Numbered from the stretch's first letter, positions 41,194 through 51,131 are shown. The stretch: 64,000 bases of DNA from SB25 sp029560875 (GCA_035388225.1 DAOOPM010000005.1:1-64000); one strand, 5' to 3'. Numbers and translations: made by a program. Notes: generated by a model from the letters alone, not told the origin.

Positions 41194-42831
41194 ATGATTT
41201 CAGTTGACGGATTAGCAGTAGAGTTTGGCGGTACTACGCTTTTTAAGGATATCTCGTTTGCAATTAACGAGAAGGATAGAATTGCGCTGATGGGTAAGAA
41301 CGGTGCAGGAAAATCGACCCTGCTCAAGATTTTGGCAGGGGAGAGGACGCCATCCCGCGGAGTGGTTTCAGCTCCCAACGATGCTGTTATTGCCTATCTG
41401 CCTCAGCATTTGATGACCGATAACAAGATGTCGGTTTTTGAGGAGACATCGCAGGCGTTTGCCCACATATTTGAAATGGAGGCCAAAATTGAGGCTATGA
41501 ATGCCGAACTGGCCAGCAGAACCGACTACGAGTCACCAGAGTACTATAAGCTGATTGAGGATGTTACCACATTAAGCGAAAAGTTTTACTCCATTGAGGA
41601 GGTGAACTACCAGGCCGAGGTTGAGAAAATTCTGATAGGTTTAGGCTTTGTACGCGAGGATTTTAATCGCCCCACAAGCGATTTCAGCGGAGGTTGGCGT
41701 ATGCGTATTGAGTTGGCTAAAATTCTGCTCAAGAAACCCGATTTAATTCTGCTCGATGAGCCCACAAACCACTTGGATATTGAGTCGATTCAGTGGTTGG
41801 AGGATTTCTTGGTTAATAGCGCCAAGGCAGTAATTGTGATATCGCACGACCGTGCTTTTGTTGATAATATCACCAACCGTACCATTGAGGTTACGCTTGG
41901 ACGGATATACGATTATAAAGTAAACTACTCAAAGTACCTTGAGTTGCGCAAGGAGCGTCGCATTCAGCAGCAGAAGGCTTGGGAGGAGCAACAAAAGATG
42001 ATTGCCGAAACCGAGGAGTTCATTGAGCGCTTTAAGGGAACTTACTCCAAAACCAATCAGGTTAAGAGCAGGGTTAAGATGCTGGATAAACTTGATATGG
42101 TAGAGATTGACGAGGAGGATACATCTGCACTAAAGTTGCGTTTCCCGCCATCGCCACGCTCTGGAAATCACCCTGTAATTGTTGATAGGGTTGGAAAATC
42201 GTACGGGGACCATTTGGTATTCCAGAACGCCACTTTCACCCTTGAACGTGGCGATAAGATTGCCTTTGTGGGTAAGAATGGCGAGGGTAAATCGACCCTT
42301 GTTAAGGCAATAATGAAGCAGATTGACCACGATGGTAATCTAAGTTTAGGTCACAACGTAATGGTGGGCTATTTTGCCCAGAACGAGGCATCGCTTCTGG
42401 ATGAGGAGCTAACCGTATACCAAACCATTGATGATGTTGCAGTAGGCGATATTCGTACTAAAATAAAGGATTTGCTGGGCGCATTTATGTTTGGTGGCGA
42501 TAGCTGGACTAAAAAGGTGAAAGTTCTTTCTGGTGGAGAGCGTACACGTTTAGCAATGATAAAGCTTTTGCTTGCGCCAGTTAACCTGCTTATTCTGGAC
42601 GAGCCAACCAACCACCTAGATTTACGCACCAAGGATATTCTGAAAGAGGCGCTACAGAATTACGATGGTACATTAATAGTGGTATCGCACGACCGCGATT
42701 TCCTAAATGGATTGGCCAATAAGGTTTACGAGTTTGGTAATAAGCGTGTGAAGGAGTACTTGGGCGATATTCAGTACTTCCTCGAAACTAAGAAGTTGGA
42801 TAACCTGAAGGAGATTGAACGAAAAAACTAA
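41194..42831 (+). CDS. ABC-F family ATPase (ribosome-associated)
   Basis: A 545-residue soluble protein with two ABC domains. Walker A motifs are GKNGAGKST (about 30) and GKNGEGKST (about 363). The signature sequences are FSGGWRMRI and LSGGERTRL, each followed by LILLDEPTNHLD or LLILDEPTNHLD. A charged linker of about 80 residues joins the two domains, and no membrane segments are present. ABC-F proteins bind the ribosomal E site and regulate or rescue translation; some confer resistance to antibiotics. The sequence fits the housekeeping YbiT/Uup-like branch, but the subfamily is not settled here. A strong terminator follows. Confidence 0.9.
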   Translation: MISVDGLAVEFGGTTLFKDISFAINEKDRIALMGKNGAGKSTLLKILAGERTPSRGVVSAPNDAVIAYLPQHLMTDNKMSVFEETSQAFAHIFEMEAKIEAMNAELASRTDYESPEYYKLIEDVTTLSEKFYSIEEVNYQAEVEKILIGLGFVREDFNRPTSDFSGGWRMRIELAKILLKKPDLILLDEPTNHLDIESIQWLEDFLVNSAKAVIVISHDRAFVDNITNRTIEVTLGRIYDYKVNYSKYLELRKERRIQQQKAWEEQQKMIAETEEFIERFKGTYSKTNQVKSRVKMLDKLDMVEIDEEDTSALKLRFPPSPRSGNHPVIVDRVGKSYGDHLVFQNATFTLERGDKIAFVGKNGEGKSTLVKAIMKQIDHDGNLSLGHNVMVGYFAQNEASLLDEELTVYQTIDDVAVGDIRTKIKDLLGAFMFGGDSWTKKVKVLSGGERTRLAMIKLLLAPVNLLILDEPTNHLDLRTKDILKEALQNYDGTLIVVSHDRDFLNGLANKVYEFGNKRVKEYLGDIQYFLETKKLDNLKEIERKN

Positions 42832-42846
42832 ATAACTCATAAAAAT

Positions 42847-42872
42847 AAAACCCCAATGTTGGGGTTTTATTT
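42847..42872. terminator. Bidirectional terminator
   Basis: AAAACCCCAA-TG-TTGGGGTTTT, followed by A/T-rich DNA on both sides. It separates the ABC-F gene from the convergent MetS-type gene. Confidence 0.88.
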
Positions 42873-42893
42873 TTATCTATTGCATAATCTTTG

Positions 42894-43001
42894 TTAATCT
42901 TCCTTTTTCTTATTGGTTAACACTTTGTAGAAAAAGTATCCGGTAAAGTAAAAAACTACTCCCCATACCAGAATTATTGTTATTAGTGCTGATGTATTCA
43001 T
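42894..43001 (-). CDS. MetS-type small subunit of the NSS transporter
   Basis: A 35-residue protein: MNTSALITIILVWGVVFYFT, then GYFFYKVLTNKKKED. One membrane helix is followed by a basic tail. This is the size and pattern of the MetS-type small subunits encoded beside NSS transporters in Bacteroidota and other groups. It starts 2 nt after the stop of the transporter gene. The gene is easily missed because of its length. Confidence 0.82.
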   Translation of the reverse strand: MNTSALITIILVWGVVFYFTGYFFYKVLTNKKKED

Positions 43002-43003
43002 AG

Positions 43004-44827
43004 TTAAAGTAGATTTAGTTTTTTCCTACGGTTGTATGCAAAGTAAACCATAATAGCAATTCCAATGAATAAGCTCAGAAGCAGTATTCGCGCCATATCT
43101 ATATAGAAAACCCTATTTATGATGTTTCCTTTAAAAATAGGAGTGCCAACTTCAACAACCTCACCTTGCTTCACAACCACCTCGTAGTTTTTCTTTACAA
43201 GATATAGCCTTGAGTTGCCATTGTTGTCTACTTGCAAGAAGTCCCTAGAGTTTTCCTTAACAATACCTTGTACAATACCTGAGCCCTCGGAATAGAATTC
43301 ATTGACAAAGTAGTCTTTATTTGGGCCAATGCCCTTGTGGGTTATCTGTCCAATTATACTCTCGTTATGGACTTTCCATCCAGTAAAACTTAGTTTCGAC
43401 CATTCATCATTCTCAGGACGAATAAGTGAACTCACGAAGACAACAATCAAAATTACAGGGGTTACGTATTTTAGAATAGGAATAAATATTCTTGGTAGTT
43501 TAATATCGGCTCCTTCTGTTATCTCCTTCCAACCTTTATCCAAACCAAATACCCATGCAAACATAATCGATTCAAACATTGCGAAAACAAAGAGCGCTAC
43601 AGTTCCTCCCCAGTAGTCATACTCATCGAAAACGCCTTCTTGGAAGAATAGTACAGTTGGTAAACCAAGTATTAGTATTGATAATCCAAATCCAATTGCA
43701 GCCTTTTTCCTACTCCATCCGTATTCATCCCTAAAAAAGCCAACAACAGGTGTTCCCATTGCTAAAGAAGATGTAATACCTGCAAAGAATAGCAATCCAA
43801 AAAAAGCTACACCTGCTAAAGCAGACATCACTTCGCCCCACTGAGCAAATAAGAAAGGCATTGTTCTGAAACCAAGACCCAAACCACCAAGATTGGTTAG
43901 CTCCACAACCTTATCAATTCCAAAATAACCAATTGCAATAGGGATAATAATTGAACTCCCCAAAACAATCTCAACAAACTCGTTCATAAACCCAGCCGAC
44001 ATTGAGTTACAAGCAATATCATCTTTCGACCCAACGTAGGATGCGTAAGCGTGAATACATCCCATACCAACCGATAGCGTAAAGAATATCTGGCCTGCAG
44101 CAGCTAGCCATACTTTAGGATTTGTTAATGAATCGAATTCTGGAGTCCAAAGGAAATTAAGTCCTAAAACTCCATCGAACGAAGCTCCATCGGTACCTGC
44201 TTTTAATGAAATGCCTTTAATTGCTAAGAATATTCCAAAAAATATTAGTAGCGGAACACCAATCTTTGCAGCCTTTTCAATGCCCTCGCTTAATCCTTTA
44301 CTCAAAATCCAAATGTTTAATCCTAAACAAAGCAGGAAGAATAGAATTGCCTCAAAGGGTATTCCTGTGCTAGATGTTGTAACATCTAAGTATCCACTAA
44401 AAAACGATGCAACCTGATGCTGGTCCATTCCACTGAACGTACCTACTATGGAGTGGTAAACGTATGAGATTGTCCAGCTCTCCATGTAGCAGTAGTACGA
44501 TGCAATGGCAATATTGCTGAAAATACCAAAAACGCCAATGTACATCCAGAACTTACGGTTGCTCATTTTTTGGAGAATCATAGGGGTTGTATGGTACCCG
44601 TATTTACCGCCATACCTTCCCGATGACCATTCAATTAAAAGAAGTGGAAGCCCAAGTAAAACTAAACTTACTAGGTAGGGTATAATAAACGCGCCACCTC
44701 CGTTCTGCACGGCTTGCACAGGAAAGCGCAAGAAATTACCAAAGCCCACGGCATTTCCTGCCATAGCAAGGACAAGGCCAACCCTCGACCCCCAAGCTTC
44801 GGTTCCTGGTTTTAAGTTACTACTCAT
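43004..44827 (-). CDS. Sodium-dependent NSS-family transporter
   Basis: A 607-residue membrane protein with about 12 helices. It opens with EAWGSRVGLVLAMAGNAVGF, GNFLRFP, the unwound TM1 sequence that binds Na+ and substrate in the LeuT/SNF family. SVGMGCIHAYASYVG is another conserved piece (TM6). It probably takes up an amino acid with sodium across the inner membrane. Residues 480-560 form an extra soluble segment (GSGIVQGIVKENSRDFLQVD) not found in minimal LeuT, before a last helix. The 35-residue MetS-type gene follows directly in the same operon. Confidence 0.9.
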   Translation of the reverse strand: MSSNLKPGTEAWGSRVGLVLAMAGNAVGFGNFLRFPVQAVQNGGGAFIIPYLVSLVLLGLPLLLIEWSSGRYGGKYGYHTTPMILQKMSNRKFWMYIGVFGIFSNIAIASYYCYMESWTISYVYHSIVGTFSGMDQHQVASFFSGYLDVTTSSTGIPFEAILFFLLCLGLNIWILSKGLSEGIEKAAKIGVPLLIFFGIFLAIKGISLKAGTDGASFDGVLGLNFLWTPEFDSLTNPKVWLAAAGQIFFTLSVGMGCIHAYASYVGSKDDIACNSMSAGFMNEFVEIVLGSSIIIPIAIGYFGIDKVVELTNLGGLGLGFRTMPFLFAQWGEVMSALAGVAFFGLLFFAGITSSLAMGTPVVGFFRDEYGWSRKKAAIGFGLSILILGLPTVLFFQEGVFDEYDYWGGTVALFVFAMFESIMFAWVFGLDKGWKEITEGADIKLPRIFIPILKYVTPVILIVVFVSSLIRPENDEWSKLSFTGWKVHNESIIGQITHKGIGPNKDYFVNEFYSEGSGIVQGIVKENSRDFLQVDNNGNSRLYLVKKNYEVVVKQGEVVEVGTPIFKGNIINRVFYIDMARILLLSLFIGIAIMVYFAYNRRKKLNLL

Positions 44828-44959
44828 TTGGTTTGGTTTAGGATAGTTTGGTTAAATTTTCTCAAAAATAGTTTTTTAAATTAAAAACTTGCAATTATGA
44901 CATTTGAATGATATGTTTTTTTAAAGTTTAATCGACATGTTATAAAAGTTTGCCAAATA

Positions 44960-44991
44960 ATAAAACAAAACCCCTCGAAAATATCGAGGGG
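44960..44991 (-). terminator. Terminator of the malic enzyme gene
   Basis: CCCCTCGA and TCGAGGGG form an 8-bp stem (44971-44991), with TTTTGTTTT on the minus-strand side. Confidence 0.85.
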
Positions 44992-45013
44992 CAAATTATT
45001 AAAGTATTCGTTT

Positions 45014-46474
45014 TTACTTGTCTTCTATTTGTTTTACAGTCCAATCCAGTGCATCCTCAAGCATTTCAACTGGAGGGTCGGCTATAAATCCATTGTCGTG
45101 TAACGATTTTGCCATTGAGCGTGAGTACTCAATGTCTTTCTTGGCCATTTGGTAAGCCTCGTCCCAGGTCATTTTAGTACGAGCTACACCATCCTTAATG
45201 GCTTGCATTGCTACATCGGCAGCCTCAACAGGGAATACATCGGCTTCGTCCATTGTTGGAACAATGTTGTCGATGGTAATTCCACGCTTTTCGGCGTAAT
45301 TTGCCAATGAGTGTGCTGCTGCAATGGCCATAGCATCTGTAATTTTCGATGCGCGAACCATTAACGCTCCCTTTAGAATGCCGGGGAAACCTATTGAGTT
45401 ATTTACCTGATTTGGAAAATCACCACGACCTGTAGCTACAATGTAGGCACCAGCCTCTTTTGCTGCGTAGGGATAAATTTCTGGAACTGGGTTTGCACAG
45501 GCAAAAACAATGGATTTATTACCCATAGCTCTTACCCAATCCTGCTTAATAGTATCGGGACCTGGGGTTGATAATGAGATTAGCACATCTGCATCTTTCA
45601 TGGCCTCTTCCATGGTGTCGATGCAATTGGGGTTGGTTTGCTCGCAAATCTCCCATTTACGGTAGAAACGTTTGTCAGCCTTAATATCCTCGCGGTTTTT
45701 ATGTAATCCACCGTGCGAGTCGAACATAATCATTTTCTTGGGATCGCCACCGTCGGTAATAATAAGTCTTGCAATGGTTGTGTTTGAGGCACCTGCGCCA
45801 AAGTAAACAATTTTTACTTCGCTCAACTTTTTATTCACCAGTTTAAGTGCATTAAGTATACCTGCCAATGTAACACAAGCGGTTCCTTGAGCATCGTCGT
45901 GCCAAACGGGAATATTGCACTCTTCGCGAAGAACATCAAGTACTCTATAGCAGTTAGGTTGAGAAATATCTTCAAGATTAACAGCTCCAAAGCTGTGCTG
46001 GCACATTTTTACAAAATCGATAATTTTTTCGGGGTCGTTTTTGCCGTCTTTTCCTTTACTATCTATACAAAGAGCAACAGCATCAACACCGCCAAGGTAT
46101 TTCATAAGGAATGCCTTTCCTTCCATAACACCAAGTCCACCAGCGGGGGTGCAGTCGCCATCGCCAAGTACTCGAGTTGAATCACTTACCACTGCCACCA
46201 AATTTCCACGGTTGCTTAGTTCGAACGATGTGTCGTTATTATCTCGAATGGTTGTAGATACTTTGGATACACCAGGAGTGTACCAAACATTGAACCAGTT
46301 AAAGCCTAGTACTGGTGCCTTTGGGGCAATTTGTACCTTGCCTCCATAGAATTTATGAGCCTTCTCGCTCAGGTATTTCAAGAATAGGGTTTTGCCTTTG
46401 GCTCTTTGCTCCTCAGTCCAATTATCTGGAAACATATCGCCAAGCTTCTCAAGTTTAAGGTTCACTCTGCTCAT
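45014..46474 (-). CDS. Malic enzyme (oxaloacetate-decarboxylating)
   Basis: A 486-residue protein of the bacterial short malic enzyme type. NWFNVWYTPGVSKVSTTI, VVSDSTRVLGDGDCTPAG (catalytic Tyr/Lys region), KGKDGKNDPEKIIDF and DDAQGTACVTLAGILNAL (metal and NAD(P) region) are in order, followed by VYFGAGASNTTIARL. The usual phosphotransacetylase-like C-terminal domain is absent. It converts malate to pyruvate and CO2, giving NAD(P)H, in the fermentative branch. It is divergent from sucD across 220 nt that must hold both promoters. Confidence 0.9.
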   Translation of the reverse strand: MSRVNLKLEKLGDMFPDNWTEEQRAKGKTLFLKYLSEKAHKFYGGKVQIAPKAPVLGFNWFNVWYTPGVSKVSTTIRDNNDTSFELSNRGNLVAVVSDSTRVLGDGDCTPAGGLGVMEGKAFLMKYLGGVDAVALCIDSKGKDGKNDPEKIIDFVKMCQHSFGAVNLEDISQPNCYRVLDVLREECNIPVWHDDAQGTACVTLAGILNALKLVNKKLSEVKIVYFGAGASNTTIARLIITDGGDPKKMIMFDSHGGLHKNREDIKADKRFYRKWEICEQTNPNCIDTMEEAMKDADVLISLSTPGPDTIKQDWVRAMGNKSIVFACANPVPEIYPYAAKEAGAYIVATGRGDFPNQVNNSIGFPGILKGALMVRASKITDAMAIAAAHSLANYAEKRGITIDNIVPTMDEADVFPVEAADVAMQAIKDGVARTKMTWDEAYQMAKKDIEYSRSMAKSLHDNGFIADPPVEMLEDALDWTVKQIEDK

Positions 46475-46626
46475 ATTGGCTTAGTTTTTAAAGAATTATA
46501 AATTCACCGGAAATAATTATTTCGAATCACAAGTTACTAAAAGCCACGATTATATTCATCTAAATTATTATGTTTTTAAACCCATTTGTTCTTTGGATTT
46601 TTCTTTAAAAAATGTTAGGTTTAGCT

Positions 46627-46634
46627 TATATTTG
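46627..46634 (+). promoter_or_regulatory. -7 box of sucD
   Basis: TATATTTG, 61 nt upstream of the ATG. A TTTA at 46604-46607 is a near match to the -33 box with a 19-nt spacer. Confidence 0.55.
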
Positions 46635-46694
46635 TAAAAACATGCCGAACAACATAGTTTTTTAGCATATTGATAATCAGTAAAAAAAGAACCC

Positions 46695-47567
46695 ATGAGC
46701 ATACTTGTTAATAAGAACTCACGAGTAATAGTACAAGGATTTACTGGAGGCGAAGGTACTTTCCACGCAACACAAATGATTGAGTATGGAACCAATGTGG
46801 TTGGGGGGGTAACGCCAGGAAAAGGTGGTGAAATGCACCTTGATTTACCTGTTTTTAATACTGTTGATGATGCTGTAAGAAAAACGGGGGCTGATGTTTC
46901 TATAATATTTGTTCCGCCTGCTTACGCGGCTGATGGTATTCTGGAAGCTGCAGCTGCAGGAATAAAATTGATTGTATGCATTAGCGAAGGAATACCGACT
47001 GCAGATATGATTAAAGTTAAGCATATTTTAGTTGATTATCCCCAAACCCGTTTAATTGGACCTAATTGCCCCGGCATTATTACTCCCGACGAGGCAAAAG
47101 TTGGGATTATGCCAGGGTTTATTCACAAAAAGGGACACATTGGAGTGGTATCCCGCTCTGGAACATTGGCTTATGAGGCTGTTGACCAACTTACAAAGTT
47201 AGGGCTAGGGCAAAGTACTGGTATTGGAATTGGTGGTGATCCAATAATAGGAACAACAATACTTGATGCTATTAAACTTTTCATGAAAGATCCCGATACT
47301 CATGGTATTGTTATGATTGGTGAGATTGGTGGAAGCATGGAGACCGATGCTGCTCTGTGGGTTAAGGAGAATGGAACAAAACCTGTTGTAGGTTTTATTG
47401 CAGGACAAACCGCCCCTAAGGGTCGTAGGATGGGGCATGCTGGAGCAATTATTGGCGGTGCCGACGATACAGCTGCTGCAAAAATGAAGATTATGCGCGA
47501 GTGCGGGATACACGTTGTTGAATCGCCTGCCGATATTGGAAAAACAATGCTAGGTGCTTTAAAGTAG
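46695..47567 (+). CDS. sucD: Succinate-CoA ligase, alpha subunit
   Basis: A 290-residue protein with the N-terminal CoA-binding Rossmann domain (SRVIVQGFTGGEGTFHA; GVTPGKGG), PNCPGIITPDE and the phosphohistidine loop GRRMGHAGAIIGG. The enzyme makes ATP or GTP from succinyl-CoA, or runs in reverse. The beta subunit gene sucC is not adjacent, which is unusual since sucCD are nearly always paired. It is expected elsewhere in the genome. Followed by a terminator-like hairpin. Confidence 0.93.
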   Translation: MSILVNKNSRVIVQGFTGGEGTFHATQMIEYGTNVVGGVTPGKGGEMHLDLPVFNTVDDAVRKTGADVSIIFVPPAYAADGILEAAAAGIKLIVCISEGIPTADMIKVKHILVDYPQTRLIGPNCPGIITPDEAKVGIMPGFIHKKGHIGVVSRSGTLAYEAVDQLTKLGLGQSTGIGIGGDPIIGTTILDAIKLFMKDPDTHGIVMIGEIGGSMETDAALWVKENGTKPVVGFIAGQTAPKGRRMGHAGAIIGGADDTAAAKMKIMRECGIHVVESPADIGKTMLGALK

Positions 47568-47589
47568 ATTATAATTAATAGATTTATCA

Positions 47590-47622
47590 AGCAGTCTGAT
47601 TTATAATATCAGGCTGTTTTTT
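47590..47622 (+). terminator. Terminator of sucD
   Basis: AGCAGTCTGAT and ATCAGGCTGTT form an imperfect stem around TTATAAT, followed by a T run. Confidence 0.8.
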
Positions 47623-47718
47623 TTATCAAAAAAAGTTGAAGTTCATATTAGTTTTACTAAATTGTATTTGCCAGACTTATGTCTGTTGTCTTTTTAATTA
47701 TTTAACTTACTGTATTTT

Positions 47719-49770
47719 ATGAATAAGTTTCGACTTCATTTGTCGCAATTAATAATAGTGCTAATAACATTAGTGCTATTAGCAGTAAGTTATTTAATAG
47801 GTAGGCTCGATATTGAAAAACAAAATGGAGTAAAGAGGTTGGCTGTTTTGAAAGAAATAACAACCATTGGAAATAGGCTTGAGGGAGTTGTGCGTTCAAC
47901 GTTTAACCTCACTCAGGGGATGGTTCATTTAATTCGTTATCAGGGAGACATTTCTAAGGAACAATTTGAAGCCTTGTGTGCTCTTGCAATTAGCGAGAAT
48001 CCAAATATTAGAAATGTTGCTGTAGCGCCCAACAATATAGTTCAATTGGTTTATCCGCTAAAAGGAAACGAAAAGGCTGTCGGGCTTGAGTATATGAAAA
48101 ATGAACAACAGCGAGAGTCTGTTGTGAGGGCAATGCAGGAAAAACGACCATTGTTAGCAGGTCCCGTTAACCTTGTTCAAGGGGGTATTGGCCTTATCAA
48201 TAGGTCCCCAATATACTTAATATGCAAAGATAGTACAGAAAGGTATTGGGGTATGGCATCAATTGTAGCCCATTACGATAAAATCTTAGATGAATCAGGT
48301 GTTTCTAAGAATGATGAATTAAAGATTGCAATCCAGGGTGACGACGGAAAAGGCGAACTGGGAAAAGTGTTTTATGGCGACTCTGCCTTGCTAAGTGAGA
48401 ATCCAGTTATTGTAGAGGTAATTATTCCTAGTGGTAAATGGCGATTAATTGCAATCCCAAGTACTGGTTGGATTAACGAGTCGGCTTTTCATTCCCAGTA
48501 TTTTTTGTTATCGATAATTATTACTGTGCTCATCGTACTTTTTCTATCAACTTTAATATACAAGAACCATAACATTAGGCAGAACAACTCCTTATTGGCT
48601 CTCGAAATACAGGAACGAAGGAAAATTGAAATTGAATTAAAAAAATCTAAGGAAGCCGCAGAGGAGGCTAATAGGGTTAAAACAGCCTTTTTGGCCAATA
48701 TGAGTCATGAGATTCGGACGCCAATGAATGCCATTCAGGGTTTTTCGGAGGTTATCCTAAAAGGGAATTTGAGCGAGAAATCAACTTACGATTTTATCGA
48801 AATCATTAATAATAGCTCTAAGCAATTATTGAATGTTATTAACGATATTATTGATATTTCGATGATTGAGGCAGGTCAACTTAAAATCATCTATGATACT
48901 GTTAAACTCAACAGATTACTCGAAAATATTTATTCATTGCATAGCAATAATGCTAAACCCAAAGGTTTAAGGTTAAATGTAGGCTATGGATTACCCGATA
49001 CTGTTGACTCTATTAATACCGACGAGCATCGGTTAACACAGATAGTAAATAACCTGCTAAGCAATGCCATTAAGTTTACCAATGAAGGTTCTGTTGGGTT
49101 TGGCTATAAGTTAAAGAATACTCATCTGGAGTTTTACGTTAAGGATACTGGTATTGGAATTCCCAAGGAGTTTCACGATTTAATTTTTGAACGGTTCAGG
49201 CAGGTTGATGATAAGTTGTCTCGTGGCTATGGCGGAACAGGGTTGGGTTTGTCGATTTGTAAATCTATTATCGAGATGATGGGAGGCGAAATATGGATTG
49301 AGTCTGAGCCAAATAAAGGCTCAACTTTTTTCTTTACCTTACCATATGAGCAAATGCATTCTTCTGTTGAGAATGAAATTGTAGAATCAAACCATATCGA
49401 TTTAAAGGATAAAACCATTCTTATTGCTGAGGACGATTACTATAACTACCTGTTATTGCAGAAGTTGTTAGAAAGTACCAATGCTAATTTACTTAGGGCT
49501 AATAATGGACAGGAGGCTATTGATATTTTTTATCAAAATAATGTTGACTTTGTTTTGATGGATATTAAAATGCCAGTAATGAACGGCTACGAAGCAGTTA
49601 AAATAATTCGTGAAAATAATACCAGAATACCAATTGTAGCCCAAACAGCTTATGCTATGACTGAGGAGCGGCAGTTGGCCATTGAAGCGGGTTGCAATTA
49701 CTATATCACAAAACCAATAAAATCCGGTGAGTTGTACGATATATTTAAGGAGATTTTATCAAAAAAATAA
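47719..49770 (+). CDS. Hybrid sensor histidine kinase with CHASE-type sensor
   Basis: A 683-residue inner-membrane protein: helix at about 8-25, periplasmic CHASE-like sensor (about 50-240; RYQGDISKEQFEALC, RSPIYLICKD), helix at about 255-278, HisKA with H330 in MSHEIRTPMN, HATPase (NLLSNAIKFTNEG, GTGLGLSICKSI) and a C-terminal receiver with D615 (MDIKMPVMNG). CHASE domains bind small adenine or peptide-like ligands. No partner response regulator with an output domain is adjacent, so the phosphate may be passed to a distant one. Confidence 0.88.
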   Translation: MNKFRLHLSQLIIVLITLVLLAVSYLIGRLDIEKQNGVKRLAVLKEITTIGNRLEGVVRSTFNLTQGMVHLIRYQGDISKEQFEALCALAISENPNIRNVAVAPNNIVQLVYPLKGNEKAVGLEYMKNEQQRESVVRAMQEKRPLLAGPVNLVQGGIGLINRSPIYLICKDSTERYWGMASIVAHYDKILDESGVSKNDELKIAIQGDDGKGELGKVFYGDSALLSENPVIVEVIIPSGKWRLIAIPSTGWINESAFHSQYFLLSIIITVLIVLFLSTLIYKNHNIRQNNSLLALEIQERRKIEIELKKSKEAAEEANRVKTAFLANMSHEIRTPMNAIQGFSEVILKGNLSEKSTYDFIEIINNSSKQLLNVINDIIDISMIEAGQLKIIYDTVKLNRLLENIYSLHSNNAKPKGLRLNVGYGLPDTVDSINTDEHRLTQIVNNLLSNAIKFTNEGSVGFGYKLKNTHLEFYVKDTGIGIPKEFHDLIFERFRQVDDKLSRGYGGTGLGLSICKSIIEMMGGEIWIESEPNKGSTFFFTLPYEQMHSSVENEIVESNHIDLKDKTILIAEDDYYNYLLLQKLLESTNANLLRANNGQEAIDIFYQNNVDFVLMDIKMPVMNGYEAVKIIRENNTRIPIVAQTAYAMTEERQLAIEAGCNYYITKPIKSGELYDIFKEILSKK

Positions 49771-49798
49771 GGGTGGATTATTGTTCCACCCTTTTTTT
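49771..49798. terminator. Bidirectional terminator
   Basis: GGGTGGA (49771-49777), loop of 7, TCCACCC (49785-49791), with T runs on both sides. It overlaps the last codons of the convergent M48 gene. Confidence 0.85.
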
Positions 49799-50560
49799 CA
49801 TTTCGTCAATATTTATCCACGATTCCTTTGCTGTAAAACCATCAGGAACTTTGAAAGCTAATACGTTTTTAACCCGTTTATTCATATTGGGATGCGACGA
49901 GAGTATCTCAAAATTGTCGTAAATGCCATTCTCGTTCTTCTCTTTTAACCGCCTAAAGAACGATGCCATTGCACGGGGCTCAAGGTTGCATTTTAATAGT
50001 AACTCGCAGGCGAATAGGTCTGACTCCTCCTCCTGCTCTCTGTTATAGCCTTGCGAAAGTAACTCTTTAGCAATTTCACCTGAAACATAAGGGTCGTTAG
50101 ACGTTAAAAGAGTTAATCCAATATCCTTAACCAATCTACTAACTACGTGACGTTTTTCGATATGTCCAATTTCGTGACATATAACCGATAGTAATTCTTC
50201 TGGTGTCTCGCAGAATTTGATTAATCCGGTGGTGATAATTATGTAACCTCCTGGTAGTGCAAAGGCATTAACCATTTCGTTATCAACCAAAATAAACTTA
50301 TAGTCGTACTTTGCATCATCCTGAATATTTTTTAAGGTATCAGCGGTTACGGCGAGAACAGAATCAATATACAAATCGTTCTTCTCAGTGAATCCATTAA
50401 GTTGTAGAATACTGTTAGCATAACGTTCGCCAATAGATTGCTCATTCTCAATTGAAATTAAAGTAGGGCGTTCGGGCATCTTAATAAATATTGCAAATAC
50501 TGCCCAGAGGACACCTCCAATACCAAGCAGAATAAGCAATTCAATAAGTACTTTTTTCAT
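49778..50560 (-). CDS. M48-family zinc metalloprotease
   Basis: A 260-residue protein with one N-terminal membrane helix (about 7-26), so the catalytic domain is likely periplasmic. The zinc motif is HEIGH (129-133), preceded by NAFALPGGYIIIT, with REQEEESDLFACELL carrying the third ligand. It resembles the BepA/LoiP/HtpX-related M48 proteases that act in outer-membrane protein quality control. It lies 5 nt after the DUF4870-like gene in the same direction and may be co-transcribed with it. Confidence 0.85.
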   Translation of the reverse strand: MKKVLIELLILLGIGGVLWAVFAIFIKMPERPTLISIENEQSIGERYANSILQLNGFTEKNDLYIDSVLAVTADTLKNIQDDAKYDYKFILVDNEMVNAFALPGGYIIITTGLIKFCETPEELLSVICHEIGHIEKRHVVSRLVKDIGLTLLTSNDPYVSGEIAKELLSQGYNREQEEESDLFACELLLKCNLEPRAMASFFRRLKEKNENGIYDNFEILSSHPNMNKRVKNVLAFKVPDGFTAKESWINIDEMKKRVEQ

Positions 50561-50565
50561 TGCAA

Positions 50566-51054
50566 TTACATTTTAGGGGGCATATTCATTTGCTGTTGCT
50601 TAACTTCTGTTTCGTTTTTTATTTTGTATGCTTGGATATATGCTATTTTACCAAAAAACAAGAAATAGTAGAAACGACCATGGTAAGCCTTAACTGCGCC
50701 AATAATACTAAATATAAAGTAAAAAAGGTTGAAGATACCTGCAGTAATCAATAACCCCCAAAATACATTAGTGAAGGCAGCATCGTTAGCAAATATGTAA
50801 ACAGCCCAAACAATAAGATAACTATTTAGCAACGATACTGGTATTTGGGAATACATCGATTGTAGTGAATGGAATTGCACAAAACGACCTTTCGATTTGT
50901 TTACGAAAAAATACACCACCGATGCAATCATGTTAACAATTGGCAATGGTAAGCCTAAAGCAGTTGTTGCAAACATCATAAGGTATGCACCCATTGCATC
51001 TTGTTTCTCTCTTTCACTAACCTCTTCAGGCTGTGGTATTGGATGAAATTCCAT
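50566..51054 (-). CDS. DUF4870-like membrane protein
   Basis: A 162-residue protein with about four hydrophobic helices. MIASVVYFFVNKSKGRFVQF followed by HSLQSMYSQIPVSLL is the signature of DUF4870-type small membrane proteins of unknown function. The N-terminal 20 residues are acidic. Between the M48 gene and the DUF4389 gene on the same strand. Confidence 0.68.
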   Translation of the reverse strand: MEFHPIPQPEEVSEREKQDAMGAYLMMFATTALGLPLPIVNMIASVVYFFVNKSKGRFVQFHSLQSMYSQIPVSLLNSYLIVWAVYIFANDAAFTNVFWGLLITAGIFNLFYFIFSIIGAVKAYHGRFYYFLFFGKIAYIQAYKIKNETEVKQQQMNMPPKM

Positions 51055-51131
51055 AATTAAAATTTTAGTTATTTGACATAAGAAAAGAGAAGTATGTGTA
51101 ATACTTCTCTTTATCAGTATTTATAATGTTT

